64,000 nucleotides of DNA. Source: Herbaspirillum sp. SJZ106 (GTDB lineage: Bacteria > Pseudomonadota > Gammaproteobacteria > Burkholderiales > Burkholderiaceae_D). The notes below the pieces were generated by a model. The model did no database searches. It was not told the origin of the DNA and worked only from the letters and a program-made list of their open reading frames with translations. A program made the translations under genes and the position numbers. Location of the stretch: NCBI RefSeq assembly GCF_006715495.1, contig NZ_VFNI01000001.1, positions 930,001 to 994,000 on the forward strand, given 5' to 3'. Positions 37,881 to 46,083 of the stretch are shown here, piece after piece (position 1 is the stretch's first letter; every line of letters begins with the position of its first letter).

Positions 37881-38501
37881 TCAATTGAGGGGAATGGCGG
37901 CATTGCCCGGCGTCAGCTGGAAAGCGGCCTGTTTCTTGGGCGTGGCCAGCTGGACGTCGATGCGCTGGAAGCCGGGGAAGGCGCGCAACAGGCCGCTGGC
38001 ATCCACCGTGTTGAGCGCGCCGGGGCTGGCGCAGACCAGCGTGAAGTCGCCATCGAGGTCGGCATGGCCGTCATTGGGCGCAGCGGCCTGGGCGGCGCCC
38101 GATGCCGTTTTTTCGCCCAGCAGGGCCGGCGGCAGCACGGCGGATTGAAGCTGGATCTCGGCCGGTTTGCATTGCGCGGCGGCGTCGGTGGCGAACATGC
38201 GGCCGGCATCGCGCAGCGCCTTGGCCATCGCCTGCACGGTTTCCTTGTCGCGGGCGGAGGTGGCGGCGTGTTCGAAGCCGACCAGGTTGACCAGCGGCGT
38301 ATCCAGGTGCAGCGTCAAGGTATTGCCTTCCAGCGCCACATCCAGCTTGCCCACGCCATGCTCGTGGGCAGGATGGTTGCCATGATGGCCGGCGCTGTCG
38401 GTGCTGTTGGCGCTGTTGGCCGCGAAGGACGGCAAGCTCAGCAGTGAAGCCGCGATCAGCGCGGTTGCGATAGCGGAAAAGGTGAGGGGCAGTCGGGACA
38501 T
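37881..38501 (-). CDS. ZrgA-like DUF2796 zinc-binding periplasmic protein
   Basis: Seen: signal peptide ending LPSFAANS, then a His-rich segment GHHGNHPAHEHGVGKLDV typical of DUF2796, and a beta-rich domain with VNLVGFEHAATSARDKETV. 206 residues. Known: ZrgA of Vibrio cholerae is a periplasmic zinc-binding component of a second zinc importer. First gene of the minus-strand operon; its start is 222 bases from the first ORF of the divergent znu operon. The HEHG motif gives plausible zinc ligands. Confidence 0.88.
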   Translation of the reverse strand: MSRLPLTFSAIATALIAASLLSLPSFAANSANSTDSAGHHGNHPAHEHGVGKLDVALEGNTLTLHLDTPLVNLVGFEHAATSARDKETVQAMAKALRDAGRMFATDAAAQCKPAEIQLQSAVLPPALLGEKTASGAAQAAAPNDGHADLDGDFTLVCASPGALNTVDASGLLRAFPGFQRIDVQLATPKKQAAFQLTPGNAAIPLN

Positions 38502-38585
38502 GGATCGGCTTTCGTTGGTGTGGACGCCAGGGCGTTGCTTGCGCCCAGCATTTTGGGCCCGCCTGGCGGAAAAATTCAGTCTTGT

Positions 38586-38625
38586 TACATTCTGCAACAG
38601 GGTTGCATTATAATTCGTGCTTTCC
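38586..38625. promoter_or_regulatory. Shared divergent promoter of the zrg-like and znu operons
   Basis: ATTATAAT at 38607-38614 is self-complementary and contains a TATAAT on each strand, so one element can serve as minus 10 for both operons. TTGCAA at 38628-38633 reads the same on the minus strand and lies 19 bases from it. TGTTACATTCTGCAACA (38584-38600) is a loose inverted repeat next to it. Zur control is expected for such genes, but I cannot match a firm Zur box. Confidence 0.45.
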
Positions 38626-38723
38626 CATTCTTTGCAACTCGGCTCGGGACGTCGCGTTTTCCGCGCTTCCCACGTCTTCCGGCGATGCCGCCGTTTGCAT
38701 CCTTCTTAGTCAGGTTATCTGCC

Positions 38724-38855
38724 GTGTCGGTTCTTTCTCGTTTGTTGATGAAGCAAGGCGTGCTCGCCAGCCCTTGGTGGCAGCGCGTGCTGGCGGTGCT
38801 GCCCATCTGCCTGCTGCTGTGGCTGGGCGTGCTGTGGGCGCTGGGGGAGGGTTGA
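38724..38855 (+). CDS. Small single-span membrane ORF at the head of znuCBA
   Basis: Seen: 43 residues from GTG at 38724 or 35 from ATG at 38748. The C-terminal two thirds is one membrane span (WWQRVLAVLPICLLLWLGVL) ending WALGEG. The stop lies one base before the znuC ATG, so translation is probably coupled. An AGG upstream of the GTG is a weak ribosome site. I do not recognise the family. Inferred: a small subunit or regulator of the zinc importer, or only a leader peptide for coupling. Confidence 0.55.
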   Translation: MSVLSRLLMKQGVLASPWWQRVLAVLPICLLLWLGVLWALGEG

Positions 38856-38856
38856 C

Positions 38857-39705
38857 ATGTCTGCCGTCATTTCCCTTGAAAACCTGACCGTCAGCTACCG
38901 GCGGCATCCGGCCTTGCACCACGTCAGCGGCGCTTTCGCGCGCGGTTCGCTGACCGCGGTGGTGGGCCCCAACGGCGCCGGCAAGAGCACCTTGCTCAAA
39001 AGCATGCTGGGCCTGGTCCGTTGCAACGGCGGCCGGGTGGTCACGCATGTGGACACGCGCCGCATCGCCTACCTGCCGCAGCAGGCCGAGATCGATCGCA
39101 GTTTTCCGATTTCGGTGCTGGATTGCGTGTTGCTGGGCTATTGGCCGGGCCGGGGCAACTGGCGCGGCATCGACGCCGGCATGGCGGCGCGCGCGACCCA
39201 GGCGCTGTCGGCGGTGGGGCTGGACGGTTTTGCCTCCCGCGCCGTCTCCAGCCTGTCGGTCGGGCAATTCCAGCGTGTGCTGTTCGCCCGCATCCTGCTG
39301 CAGGATGCCGAGGTGATCCTGCTGGATGAACCGTTCAACGCCATCGACACCCGCACCACCAGCGATTTGCTGCGCATCATTGCCGCCTGGCATGCGGAGC
39401 AGCGCACGGTGATCGCGGTGCTGCACGACTACGACCAGGTGCGGCGCTCCTTCCCGCAGACGCTGCTGCTGGCGCGCAACGTGGTGGCCTGGGGCGACAC
39501 CGCCGAGGTGCTGTGCGACGACAACCTGATGCGCGCCCGCGCCATGGCCGAGGCGGTGGATGAGCACGCGCCGGTGTGCGAAGTCAGGGAGGACGACCTG
39601 CTGGCCCTGTCCTTGTCCTCTTCGCGCGCGCATGTGCATGGGCCCGGCAGCCATCCGGGCCATCAGCATGAGCATGGCGCGGCCGGGAAGGGCGGCCTGC
39701 AATGA
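38857..39705 (+). CDS. znuC: Zinc ABC transporter ATPase
   Basis: Seen: Walker A GPNGAGKSTLL, Q-loop region AYLPQQAEIDRSFPISVLDC, signature SLSVGQFQRVLFARIL, Walker B VILLDEPFNAID and switch VLHDYD. 282 residues. Odd: the C-terminus is a His-rich tail (HVHGPGSHPGHQHEHG) of about 20 residues, a plausible zinc-binding sensor seen in some ZnuC proteins. Overlaps znuB by four bases. Confidence 0.93.
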   Translation: MSAVISLENLTVSYRRHPALHHVSGAFARGSLTAVVGPNGAGKSTLLKSMLGLVRCNGGRVVTHVDTRRIAYLPQQAEIDRSFPISVLDCVLLGYWPGRGNWRGIDAGMAARATQALSAVGLDGFASRAVSSLSVGQFQRVLFARILLQDAEVILLDEPFNAIDTRTTSDLLRIIAAWHAEQRTVIAVLHDYDQVRRSFPQTLLLARNVVAWGDTAEVLCDDNLMRARAMAEAVDEHAPVCEVREDDLLALSLSSSRAHVHGPGSHPGHQHEHGAAGKGGLQ

Positions 39706-40592
39706 CGTTGTGGTCGGCTTTCCATCAATTCGCCATCGAGCCTTTCCAGGAATTCTCCTTCATGCGCCGCGCGCTGGTGGCGGCATTCGCGCTGGCGCTG
39801 GGCAGCGCGCCGCTGGGCGTGCTGCTGACGCTGCGCCGCATGAGCCTGTTCGGCGAGGCGCTGAGCCACGCGGTGTTGCCGGGCGTGGCGGTGGGTTTCA
39901 TCTTCTTCGGCCTGTCGCTGCCGGCGTTGTCGATCGGCGGTTTCGCCGCCGGCGTGCTGGTGGTGGCGGTGGCCGGCTGGATCAGCCGCCATACCGAGAT
40001 CAAGGAAGACGCCAGCCTGGCCGCCATCTACGTGGTGGCGCTGGCGCTGGGCGTGATCCTGATCTCGCGCCACGGCACCCAGCTCGACCTGCTGCATATC
40101 CTGTTCGGCAACGTGCTGGGCGTGGATAGCGAAGGCCTGCTGCTGATCGCCGGCGTCGCCAGCGCCAGCGTGCTGCTGATCGCAGCGCTCTACCGCGGCC
40201 TGCTGCTGGAGAGTTTCGACCCCGGCTTCATGTCGGTCGGGCGCGGCAACGGCCGCGGCGGCGAGGTGTACCAGCAGGCGTTCCTGATGCTGGTGGTGTT
40301 GAACCTGGTGGCCTCGTTCCAGACCCTGGGCACGCTGATGGCGGTCGGCCTGATGATGCTGCCGGCGGTGTCGGCGCGGCTGTGGCACGACACCTTGCCG
40401 GCCCAGCTGTGCAACAGCGTGCTGCAGGCCGCCGTGGCCGGCTATGCGGGGCTGCTGATTTCGTATTACGCCTCGGTGCCGTCCGGCCCGGTGATCATCG
40501 TCTGCGCCGGCGTCCTGTACGCGCTCTCGCTGTTGTTTGCGCCGCGCGGTTGGTTGCCGCGCCTGTTGAAGCGCCCGCACCTGCGGGGCTGA
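39702..40592 (+). CDS. znuB: Zinc ABC transporter permease
   Basis: Seen: the ABC-3 family pattern with about eight hydrophobic spans, FMRRALVAAFALALGSAPLG near the N-terminus, LRRMSLFGEALSHAVLPGVA as the coupling region, and VASFQTLGTLMAVGLMMLPA. 296 residues, normal. Translationally coupled to znuC. Moves Zn2+ delivered by ZnuA. Confidence 0.94.
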   Translation: MTLWSAFHQFAIEPFQEFSFMRRALVAAFALALGSAPLGVLLTLRRMSLFGEALSHAVLPGVAVGFIFFGLSLPALSIGGFAAGVLVVAVAGWISRHTEIKEDASLAAIYVVALALGVILISRHGTQLDLLHILFGNVLGVDSEGLLLIAGVASASVLLIAALYRGLLLESFDPGFMSVGRGNGRGGEVYQQAFLMLVVLNLVASFQTLGTLMAVGLMMLPAVSARLWHDTLPAQLCNSVLQAAVAGYAGLLISYYASVPSGPVIIVCAGVLYALSLLFAPRGWLPRLLKRPHLRG

Positions 40593-40622
40593 ATCTTTCC
40601 TTCGCTTGTTCCCGGAGTCCGC

Positions 40623-41564
40623 ATGAACTTTCTTCGTCCTTTTTCTGTGTTGCTGGCCGCGCTGGCGTTGACGGCGAGCCTGCCGGCAAGCGCCGCCGAG
40701 CGTATTCCCGTGGTGGCCAGTTTCAGCATCCTGGGCGATATCGTCGCCAATGTCGGCGGCGACCGTATCGCCGTCACCACCCTGGTCGGCCCGGATGAGG
40801 ACGCCCACGTGTTCCAGCCGGCCCCGGACGACATCAAGGCGGTGTCGCGCGCCAGGCTGGTGGTGGTCAATGGCCTGGGCTTCGAGGGCTGGATCGAGCG
40901 CCTGGCGCAGTCGGCCAATTATCGCGGCGCCATTGTTACCGCCTCGGCCGGCATCAGCGCGCGCGAGCGGGCGGGCGACGATGACCACGATGAGCATGGC
41001 CACCATGACCACGACGCACATAGCCACCATGGCAAGGACGACCCGCACGCCTGGCAGGACCCGCAGAACGTGATCGTCTACACGCGCAACATCGCCGCCG
41101 CGCTGGCCAGGCTGGACCCGGCCGGCGCCGACATTTACCGCAAGAACGGCGAGGCCTATGTCGGCAAGCTGCAGGAGCTGGACCGCTGGGCCATCCAGCA
41201 GTTTGCGCAGATTCCCGACGCCAAGCGCCGCGTGATCACCTCGCACGATGCCTTCGAATATTTCGGCGCGCATTACAAGGTGCGTTTCCTGGCCGCGCAG
41301 GGCGTGTCCACCGACAGCGAGCCCAGCGCGAAGGAAGTGGCGGCGCTGATCCGCCAGATCCGCACCCAGAAGATCAAGGCCTTGTTCTTCGAAAACATGA
41401 GCAATCCGAAACTGCTGCAGCAGATCGCGCGCGAAGCGGGCGTCACGCCCGGCGGCAAGCTGTATGCCGATGCCTTGTCCAGGCCTGGTGGGCCGGCACC
41501 GGATTATCTGGCGCTGATGCGTTACAACATCGGTCAATTGCTGGACAAGATCCGGCTGAACTGA
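40623..41564 (+). CDS. znuA: Zinc-binding periplasmic protein
   Basis: Cluster A-I binding protein. Seen: signal peptide ending LPASAAER, first metal His in DAHVFQPAPDD (about residue 62), a His/Asp-rich loop between about residues 118 and 143 (DDHDEHGHHDHDAHSHH) that marks zinc rather than manganese proteins, DPHAWQDP with the second His, SHDAFEYF with the third, and a late Glu/Asp in FFENMSNPKL. 313 residues. Last gene of the znu operon; 30 bases after znuB. A hairpin follows at 41572. Confidence 0.94.
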   Translation: MNFLRPFSVLLAALALTASLPASAAERIPVVASFSILGDIVANVGGDRIAVTTLVGPDEDAHVFQPAPDDIKAVSRARLVVVNGLGFEGWIERLAQSANYRGAIVTASAGISARERAGDDDHDEHGHHDHDAHSHHGKDDPHAWQDPQNVIVYTRNIAAALARLDPAGADIYRKNGEAYVGKLQELDRWAIQQFAQIPDAKRRVITSHDAFEYFGAHYKVRFLAAQGVSTDSEPSAKEVAALIRQIRTQKIKALFFENMSNPKLLQQIAREAGVTPGGKLYADALSRPGGPAPDYLALMRYNIGQLLDKIRLN

Positions 41565-41571
41565 GCGCGGG

Positions 41572-41604
41572 CGCCTTGCCGCCACCCCTTCCGGGGGCAA
41601 GGCG
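41572..41604 (+). terminator. Hairpin after znuA
   Basis: CGCCTTGCC / GGCAAGGCG with a 15-base loop, seven bases after the stop, but no T-run. Possibly a weak terminator. Confidence 0.5.
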
Positions 41605-41684
41605 TCTCGCCGGCTGAATGTTAACAGGCGCTAAATCGCGTATGCTTGTCGTCCCAATTTGAATCCAATCAGGAGAAGACAAGC

Positions 41685-42002
41685 ATGAGCATCATCACCG
41701 TCGTGGCCATCATCACCGCCAAGCCCGGCAAGCGCGAAGAGCTGCTGAAGATCGCCCGCGCCAACCTCGCCGCCGTGCGCGCCGAAGCCGGTTGCATCGA
41801 ATACGGCCTGACGGTCGACGTGGATGGCTTCGGCCCCAACCAGGCGCCGATGGGCCCTGACACCTTTGCCTTCATCGAGAAGTGGGCCAGCGAAGACGCG
41901 CTGCGCCTGCACTTTACGTTGCCGCACATGCTCGACTACCGTGACAAGGCCAAGGACCTGATCGCCGAGCGCGCAGTGCATGTGCTGAAATCGGCCGACT
42001 GA
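41685..42002 (+). CDS. Antibiotic biosynthesis monooxygenase (ABM) domain protein
   Basis: Seen: 105 residues forming one ABM dimeric alpha/beta barrel: ITVVAIITAKPGKREELLKI, EAGCIEYGLTVDVD and FAFIEKWASEDALRLHFTLP. Excellent ribosome site AGGAGAAG before the ATG at 41685. Known: stand-alone ABM proteins act as quinol monooxygenases (YgiN type) or detoxify reactive quinones without cofactors. Inferred: a quinone-related oxygenase. Divergence from a specific pathway is not visible; the LysR gene that follows is convergent. Confidence 0.85.
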   Translation: MSIITVVAIITAKPGKREELLKIARANLAAVRAEAGCIEYGLTVDVDGFGPNQAPMGPDTFAFIEKWASEDALRLHFTLPHMLDYRDKAKDLIAERAVHVLKSAD

Positions 42003-42056
42003 TCGATGCCGCACCCGCGGCCCTGGCGCAAGTCGGGGCCGGGGCCTCGGCTTGTC

Positions 42057-42995
42057 TCAATGCTCGCCGGGGAAATCCGCCGGATGCGTGCGTAGCGGGT
42101 CGAACGCGCTAGCCTGTCCCATCTGCATCAGCCATGTGATGAACGTCTTGAGCGCCGGGTTGGCATCGGCGGCGCTGCGGTACATCATGTGGAACCCCTC
42201 CCCATGCAGCACCACTTCCGGAAACAGTTGCACCAGGCGCCCGTGCGCCAGGTCGTCGTCGACCAGGGCCAGCGTGCCCATGGCCACGCCAAGGTCGGTG
42301 GCGGCGGCCTGCAGGCTGAGGAAGAAGTGTTCGTAGACGGTGCCCGGCATTTTCCTGCGGACCGCCACGCCGGCCTTGCTCAGCCATTGCGACCAGGCCA
42401 GCGAGCGGCTGGAGAGGTGGATCAGCGACACTTCCACCAGGTCGCGCGGCGTCTTGACCGGGTGCAGTTCCAGGAAATGCGGCGAGGCCAGCGGCGCCGA
42501 GACGTCGTCCAGGAAACGCACGCATTCATAGCCGCTGCGCTCCAGCGGGCTGCGCCACAGGATCACGTCGAACGGGTCCTTCACATCCTCGAAGTGCTCC
42601 GACATGGTGGTGGTCACGCGTACTTCGATGCGCGGGTTGTCGATCTGGAACTGCGACAGGCGCGGGATCAGCCAGCGCATCGCCACTGAGGGCGCAGCGA
42701 TGAGGCGTACCACGCGGCTCTTGCCGGCCAGCGTCAGCTGTTCGGCCGCCAGCGCGATGCGATCCAGGCTGGCCTTGACCTCGCCATAGAAGGCCAGCGC
42801 CGCCTCTGTTGGCTCCACGCCACGCGACTGGCGCAAAAACAACGGTTGGCCGAAGTATTCCTCCAGGGTCTTGATCTGCTGGCTGACCGCGCTGTGGGTG
42901 ATGAAAAGCTCCTGGGCCGCCAGCGTCAGGCTCCGCGTCCGGACTGCCGCTTCGAATACTTTGAGGGTTTTCAGCGGGGGCAGGGAGGAAGGCAT
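42057..42995 (-). CDS. LysR-family regulator, GcvA-like
   Basis: Seen: N-terminal winged helix (LKTLKVFEAAVRTRSLTLAA, ITHSAVSQQIKTLEEYFGQP) with the GcvA/AmpR-type LPPL start, and a substrate-binding domain of normal length. 312 residues from the ATG at 42995; an in-frame start at 43067 adds 24 residues with no ribosome site. Divergent from the DUF3563-like small gene, whose start is only 104 bases away. Target unknown; the divergent small gene is the first candidate. Confidence 0.9.
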   Translation of the reverse strand: MPSSLPPLKTLKVFEAAVRTRSLTLAAQELFITHSAVSQQIKTLEEYFGQPLFLRQSRGVEPTEAALAFYGEVKASLDRIALAAEQLTLAGKSRVVRLIAAPSVAMRWLIPRLSQFQIDNPRIEVRVTTTMSEHFEDVKDPFDVILWRSPLERSGYECVRFLDDVSAPLASPHFLELHPVKTPRDLVEVSLIHLSSRSLAWSQWLSKAGVAVRRKMPGTVYEHFFLSLQAAATDLGVAMGTLALVDDDLAHGRLVQLFPEVVLHGEGFHMMYRSAADANPALKTFITWLMQMGQASAFDPLRTHPADFPGEH

Positions 42996-43098
42996 GATGT
43001 TAGAAAAACTTATATTGGTGTCGGAAAATGTTGCTTTGCAAAAGACGGGAGCGACCCTACTCTTCAACTATCGAAACGTTTAACAGTGAGTGAAGGCC

Positions 43099-43353
43099 AT
43101 GTCTACCGTTAGTATATTTGTAAAAGATGCCGGTTTTTCTAACAATTTGCGCGCCCTGGTCGAACTGGCCAAGTTCGCCGTCCAGCGCGTCATCGCCGCC
43201 CACGCACTGCAACCGGTGCGCAACGATGCCTCCGAACTGCACGACGCAGCCTATTTCGACGGCGTGGAAGACCATGTCGAGCTGGAAAACCGCCTGCGCC
43301 AACTGGAAAACGGCCACCTGCAAGCCGTATGGAAGCTGCAATCGCAGATCTGA
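43099..43353 (+). CDS. DUF3563-like small protein
   Basis: Seen: 84 residues, with a helical N-terminal half (NNLRALVELAKFAVQRVIAA) and a C-terminal DHVELENRLRQLENGHL that resembles the conserved end of DUF3563 proteins. ATG at 43099 with GAAGG very close; a GTG at 43090 in frame is the alternative. Known: DUF3563 is a short family of unknown role, common in Burkholderiales. Divergent from a LysR regulator that may control it. Confidence 0.65.
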   Translation: MSTVSIFVKDAGFSNNLRALVELAKFAVQRVIAAHALQPVRNDASELHDAAYFDGVEDHVELENRLRQLENGHLQAVWKLQSQI

Positions 43354-43902
43354 GGCAAGCCCGCAGGACCGGATGTACCGGAGTGCCGCCGCGCCATCGA
43401 GGCCGGCAAGCCAGGCATGAAGCCGCAAGCCAGGCATGAAATCACATGCTGCAAGCTGTCGGACCCGCCAGCCGCGACGCTATAGAAAAGAGACCGGCTC
43501 CATATCTTCCGATGGATGGAGCCGCGGACGAACCGGATCGATATCCCGTCCGAACCCGCAGATGCCAGCAGGCGCAAGCAGCCCTTGACGCCGCATCCCC
43601 TATCGGTATCCCGCCATAACCCCGCTGACGCGGGGTTTGTTGTTTTCTCCCTCCCGTATCGTGTCGTATGACCGTATTGCTGCATCGCCATTGTTGCGAT
43701 GCAGCCTCGGTTCGCAATGACATTGAAATAAGCCGCTGCTATATTGGTTCGCAGGAAGGATCGCCGTGCGAGCCGATGTTGCCGAGGGGAATCGCGCAAC
43801 ATTGCCGCGCGGAGCGCCGGTCATGGCGGCGGCAACCGCGTGCAGGCGTCGACTACACATCAGATGTTCCATTGTCTTGCATCGTCATCCAAGGGGAAAG
43901 CC
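43354..43902. other. Intergenic region before the dCache chemoreceptor
   Basis: 549 bases. Holds a direct repeat (CAAGCCAGGCATGAA at about 43408 and 43426), a hairpin CGGCTCCAT / ATGGAGCCG at 43495-43524, and an intrinsic terminator at 43618-43648. No credible gene in the gap; the longer frames are arginine-rich. What the terminator ends is unclear: it lies 265 bases after the DUF3563-like stop, so an unrecognised small RNA between the two is possible. Confidence 0.5.
43618..43648 (+). terminator. Intrinsic terminator
   Basis: Stem AACCCCGC / GCGGGGTT with loop TGAC, followed by TGTTGTTTT. Orientation is rightward. Confidence 0.75.
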
Positions 43903-45906
43903 ATGCTGTCGTCGTTACGCGCACGTTTGATCGTGATCTGTGTCCTGATCGTGGCGGTCGCCATGATCGTCCTTTCCGCCGCCAACATCTTTACCGTGCG
44001 GCGCGATACCCTGGCGGCATTGCAGGCCCAGACCGCCCAACTGACCGACAGTCACGCCGCCAACATCGCCGAATGGGTGCGCAGCAAGCGCACCATCACC
44101 GCTTCCATGAAACAGGCGCTCAAGCAGGAGGACGTGCTGCCCATCGTCGCCGCGGCGATGGAAGCGGGCGCCTTCGACGACGCCTACATCGGCTATCCCG
44201 ACAAGCGCATGCTGGCGCTGCATCCCATGCCGCCCGGCTACGACCCGACCTCACGGCCCTGGTACCAGCAGGCGGTGAACGCCGGCAAGCCGGTGCTGAC
44301 CGCGCCGTATGTGGATGCGACCACCGGCAAGCTGGTGGTGACCTTTGCCGAAGCCGTGGGCGGCAAGGACAACCTGCAGGCAGTGGTCGGCTCCGATGTG
44401 CAGCTCGACAACGTGGTGCGCAACGTCGCCGGCATCAAGCCTACGCCGGGCAGCTTCGCCTTCATCGTCGGCAAGGACGGCACGATCGTCACCCATCCCA
44501 ACAAGGAGCTGGCGCTGAAGCCGGTATCCGCGCTCGACCAGAACCTGAGCGCGCAATCGCTGGCGTCCACCGGCCAAGGCGGCGAGGCCAGCATCGGCGG
44601 CGCCCGCTACCTGCTGTTCGTGCGGCCCATCGAGGGGACCGACTGGTCGCTGGCCGTGGCGCTCGACTACGTCGAGGCCACCCAGTCGATCCGCGCGCTG
44701 ATGACCATGTCGCTCGTGCTGGCGGTACTGGCCATTGCGGCGGCGGCGGCGCTGCTGACGCTGACCATCACCGGCATGTTGCGCCGGCTGGGCGTGGTGC
44801 GCGATGTGATGGAAGATATCGCCTCCGGCGAGGGCGACCTGACGCGCCGCCTGGATACCCAGGGGCGCGACGAGCTGTCGCAGATCTCGGGCGCCTTCAA
44901 TCGCTTTGCCGACAAGATTTCGACGACCCTGCTGGAAATCCGCCGCGCCAGCGAATCGGTGAAAACATCGTCCGGCGAGATCGCCTCCGGCAACCTCGAT
45001 CTCTCCGGGCGCACCGAACAGCAGGCCGGTTCGCTGGAGGAGACCGCCTCGGCCATGGAGCAACTGACCTCCACCGTCAAGCAGAACGCCGATAACGCCC
45101 GCCAGGCCAACCAGCTGGCGGTGTCGGCCTCGGAAGTGGCGGTGCAGGGCGGGGAAGTGGTGGGGAAGGTGGTCGACACCATGAGCTCGATCAACGATTC
45201 TTCGCGCAAGATCGTCGACATTATCAGCGTGATCGACGGCATCGCATTCCAGACCAATATCCTGGCGTTGAATGCCGCGGTGGAAGCGGCGCGCGCCGGC
45301 GAACAGGGCAGGGGCTTCGCGGTGGTGGCGTCGGAGGTGCGTTCGCTGGCCCAGCGCAGCGCCACCGCCGCCAAGGAAATCAAGGGGCTGATCGACGATT
45401 CCGTGCACAAGGTCGAAGTCGGCAGCGCCCTGGTGCACCAGGCCGGCAACACCATGACCGAAGTGGTGGCCAGCGTGCGCCGGGTGACCGATATCGTCGG
45501 CGAGATCAGCGCCGCCAGCCAGGAACAGAGTTCGGGGATCGCCGAGATAGGCCGCGCCGTCACGCAGATGGACGAGGCCACCCAGCAGAATGCGGCGCTG
45601 GTGGAGCAGGCTGCGGCCGCCGCCCAGTCGCTGCAGGAGCAGGCGGCGCATCTGGCCGGTGTGGTGGCCGGATTCAAGCTGGACGAAAGCCACCTGCAGG
45701 CCGCCGTCCCGTTGTCGCGGCCGGCGGCGCCGGCGCGTCCGGTTCCGACCCCGGCTGCGGTGGCGGTGGCGGGGCCGCAGAAGCCGGCCATCGCCAAGCC
45801 GGCGACGGCGGCGGCGTTGCCTGCGGCCAAGGCCGCCGCGCCCCGGGCCGCAGCGGCGCCGGCCAAGCCGAAGTCGGACGAAGGCGACAACTGGGAAGAA
45901 TTCTGA
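43903..45906 (+). CDS. Methyl-accepting chemotaxis protein (dCache sensor)
   Basis: Seen: TM1 ([20 protein letters not shown]), a periplasmic dCache_1 domain of about 230 residues with the diagnostic [13 protein letters not shown] and [20 protein letters not shown]2, HAMP, and the signalling hairpin with [18 protein letters not shown] at the tip. 667 residues. An Ala/Pro linker of about 60 residues leads to the C-terminal pentapeptide NWEEF, the tether for CheR/CheB. Known: dCache receptors of this branch often sense amino acids or related small ligands. Ribosome site AAGGGG before the ATG at 43903. The frame extends upstream without domain signal. Confidence 0.94.
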   Translation: MLSSLRARLIVICVLIVAVAMIVLSAANIFTVRRDTLAALQAQTAQLTDSHAANIAEWVRSKRTITASMKQALKQEDVLPIVAAAMEAGAFDDAYIGYPDKRMLALHPMPPGYDPTSRPWYQQAVNAGKPVLTAPYVDATTGKLVVTFAEAVGGKDNLQAVVGSDVQLDNVVRNVAGIKPTPGSFAFIVGKDGTIVTHPNKELALKPVSALDQNLSAQSLASTGQGGEASIGGARYLLFVRPIEGTDWSLAVALDYVEATQSIRALMTMSLVLAVLAIAAAAALLTLTITGMLRRLGVVRDVMEDIASGEGDLTRRLDTQGRDELSQISGAFNRFADKISTTLLEIRRASESVKTSSGEIASGNLDLSGRTEQQAGSLEETASAMEQLTSTVKQNADNARQANQLAVSASEVAVQGGEVVGKVVDTMSSINDSSRKIVDIISVIDGIAFQTNILALNAAVEAARAGEQGRGFAVVASEVRSLAQRSATAAKEIKGLIDDSVHKVEVGSALVHQAGNTMTEVVASVRRVTDIVGEISAASQEQSSGIAEIGRAVTQMDEATQQNAALVEQAAAAAQSLQEQAAHLAGVVAGFKLDESHLQAAVPLSRPAAPARPVPTPAAVAVAGPQKPAIAKPATAAALPAAKAAAPRAAAAPAKPKSDEGDNWEEF

Positions 45907-45928
45907 CGCCCGGGCGGCGCAAGCACAT

Positions 45929-45958
45929 AACCCGGCCTGGCGCCGGGTTTCATTTTAT
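45929..45958 (+). terminator. Intrinsic terminator after the dCache receptor
   Basis: Stem AACCCGGC / GCCGGGTT with a five-base loop and a T-rich tail (TCATTTTATT). Confidence 0.75.
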
Positions 45959-46083
45959 TGGCGGGGATTCTTCGTGGGCAATATGATTGAAGCTGGCGCC
46001 CCGGCGAAGGCGGTGGAACGGCTTTTGCAGGCTTGATGCCGGCATTGCCGGAGGGCGGCGATTTTTATAAGAGGGGGAAAGTC

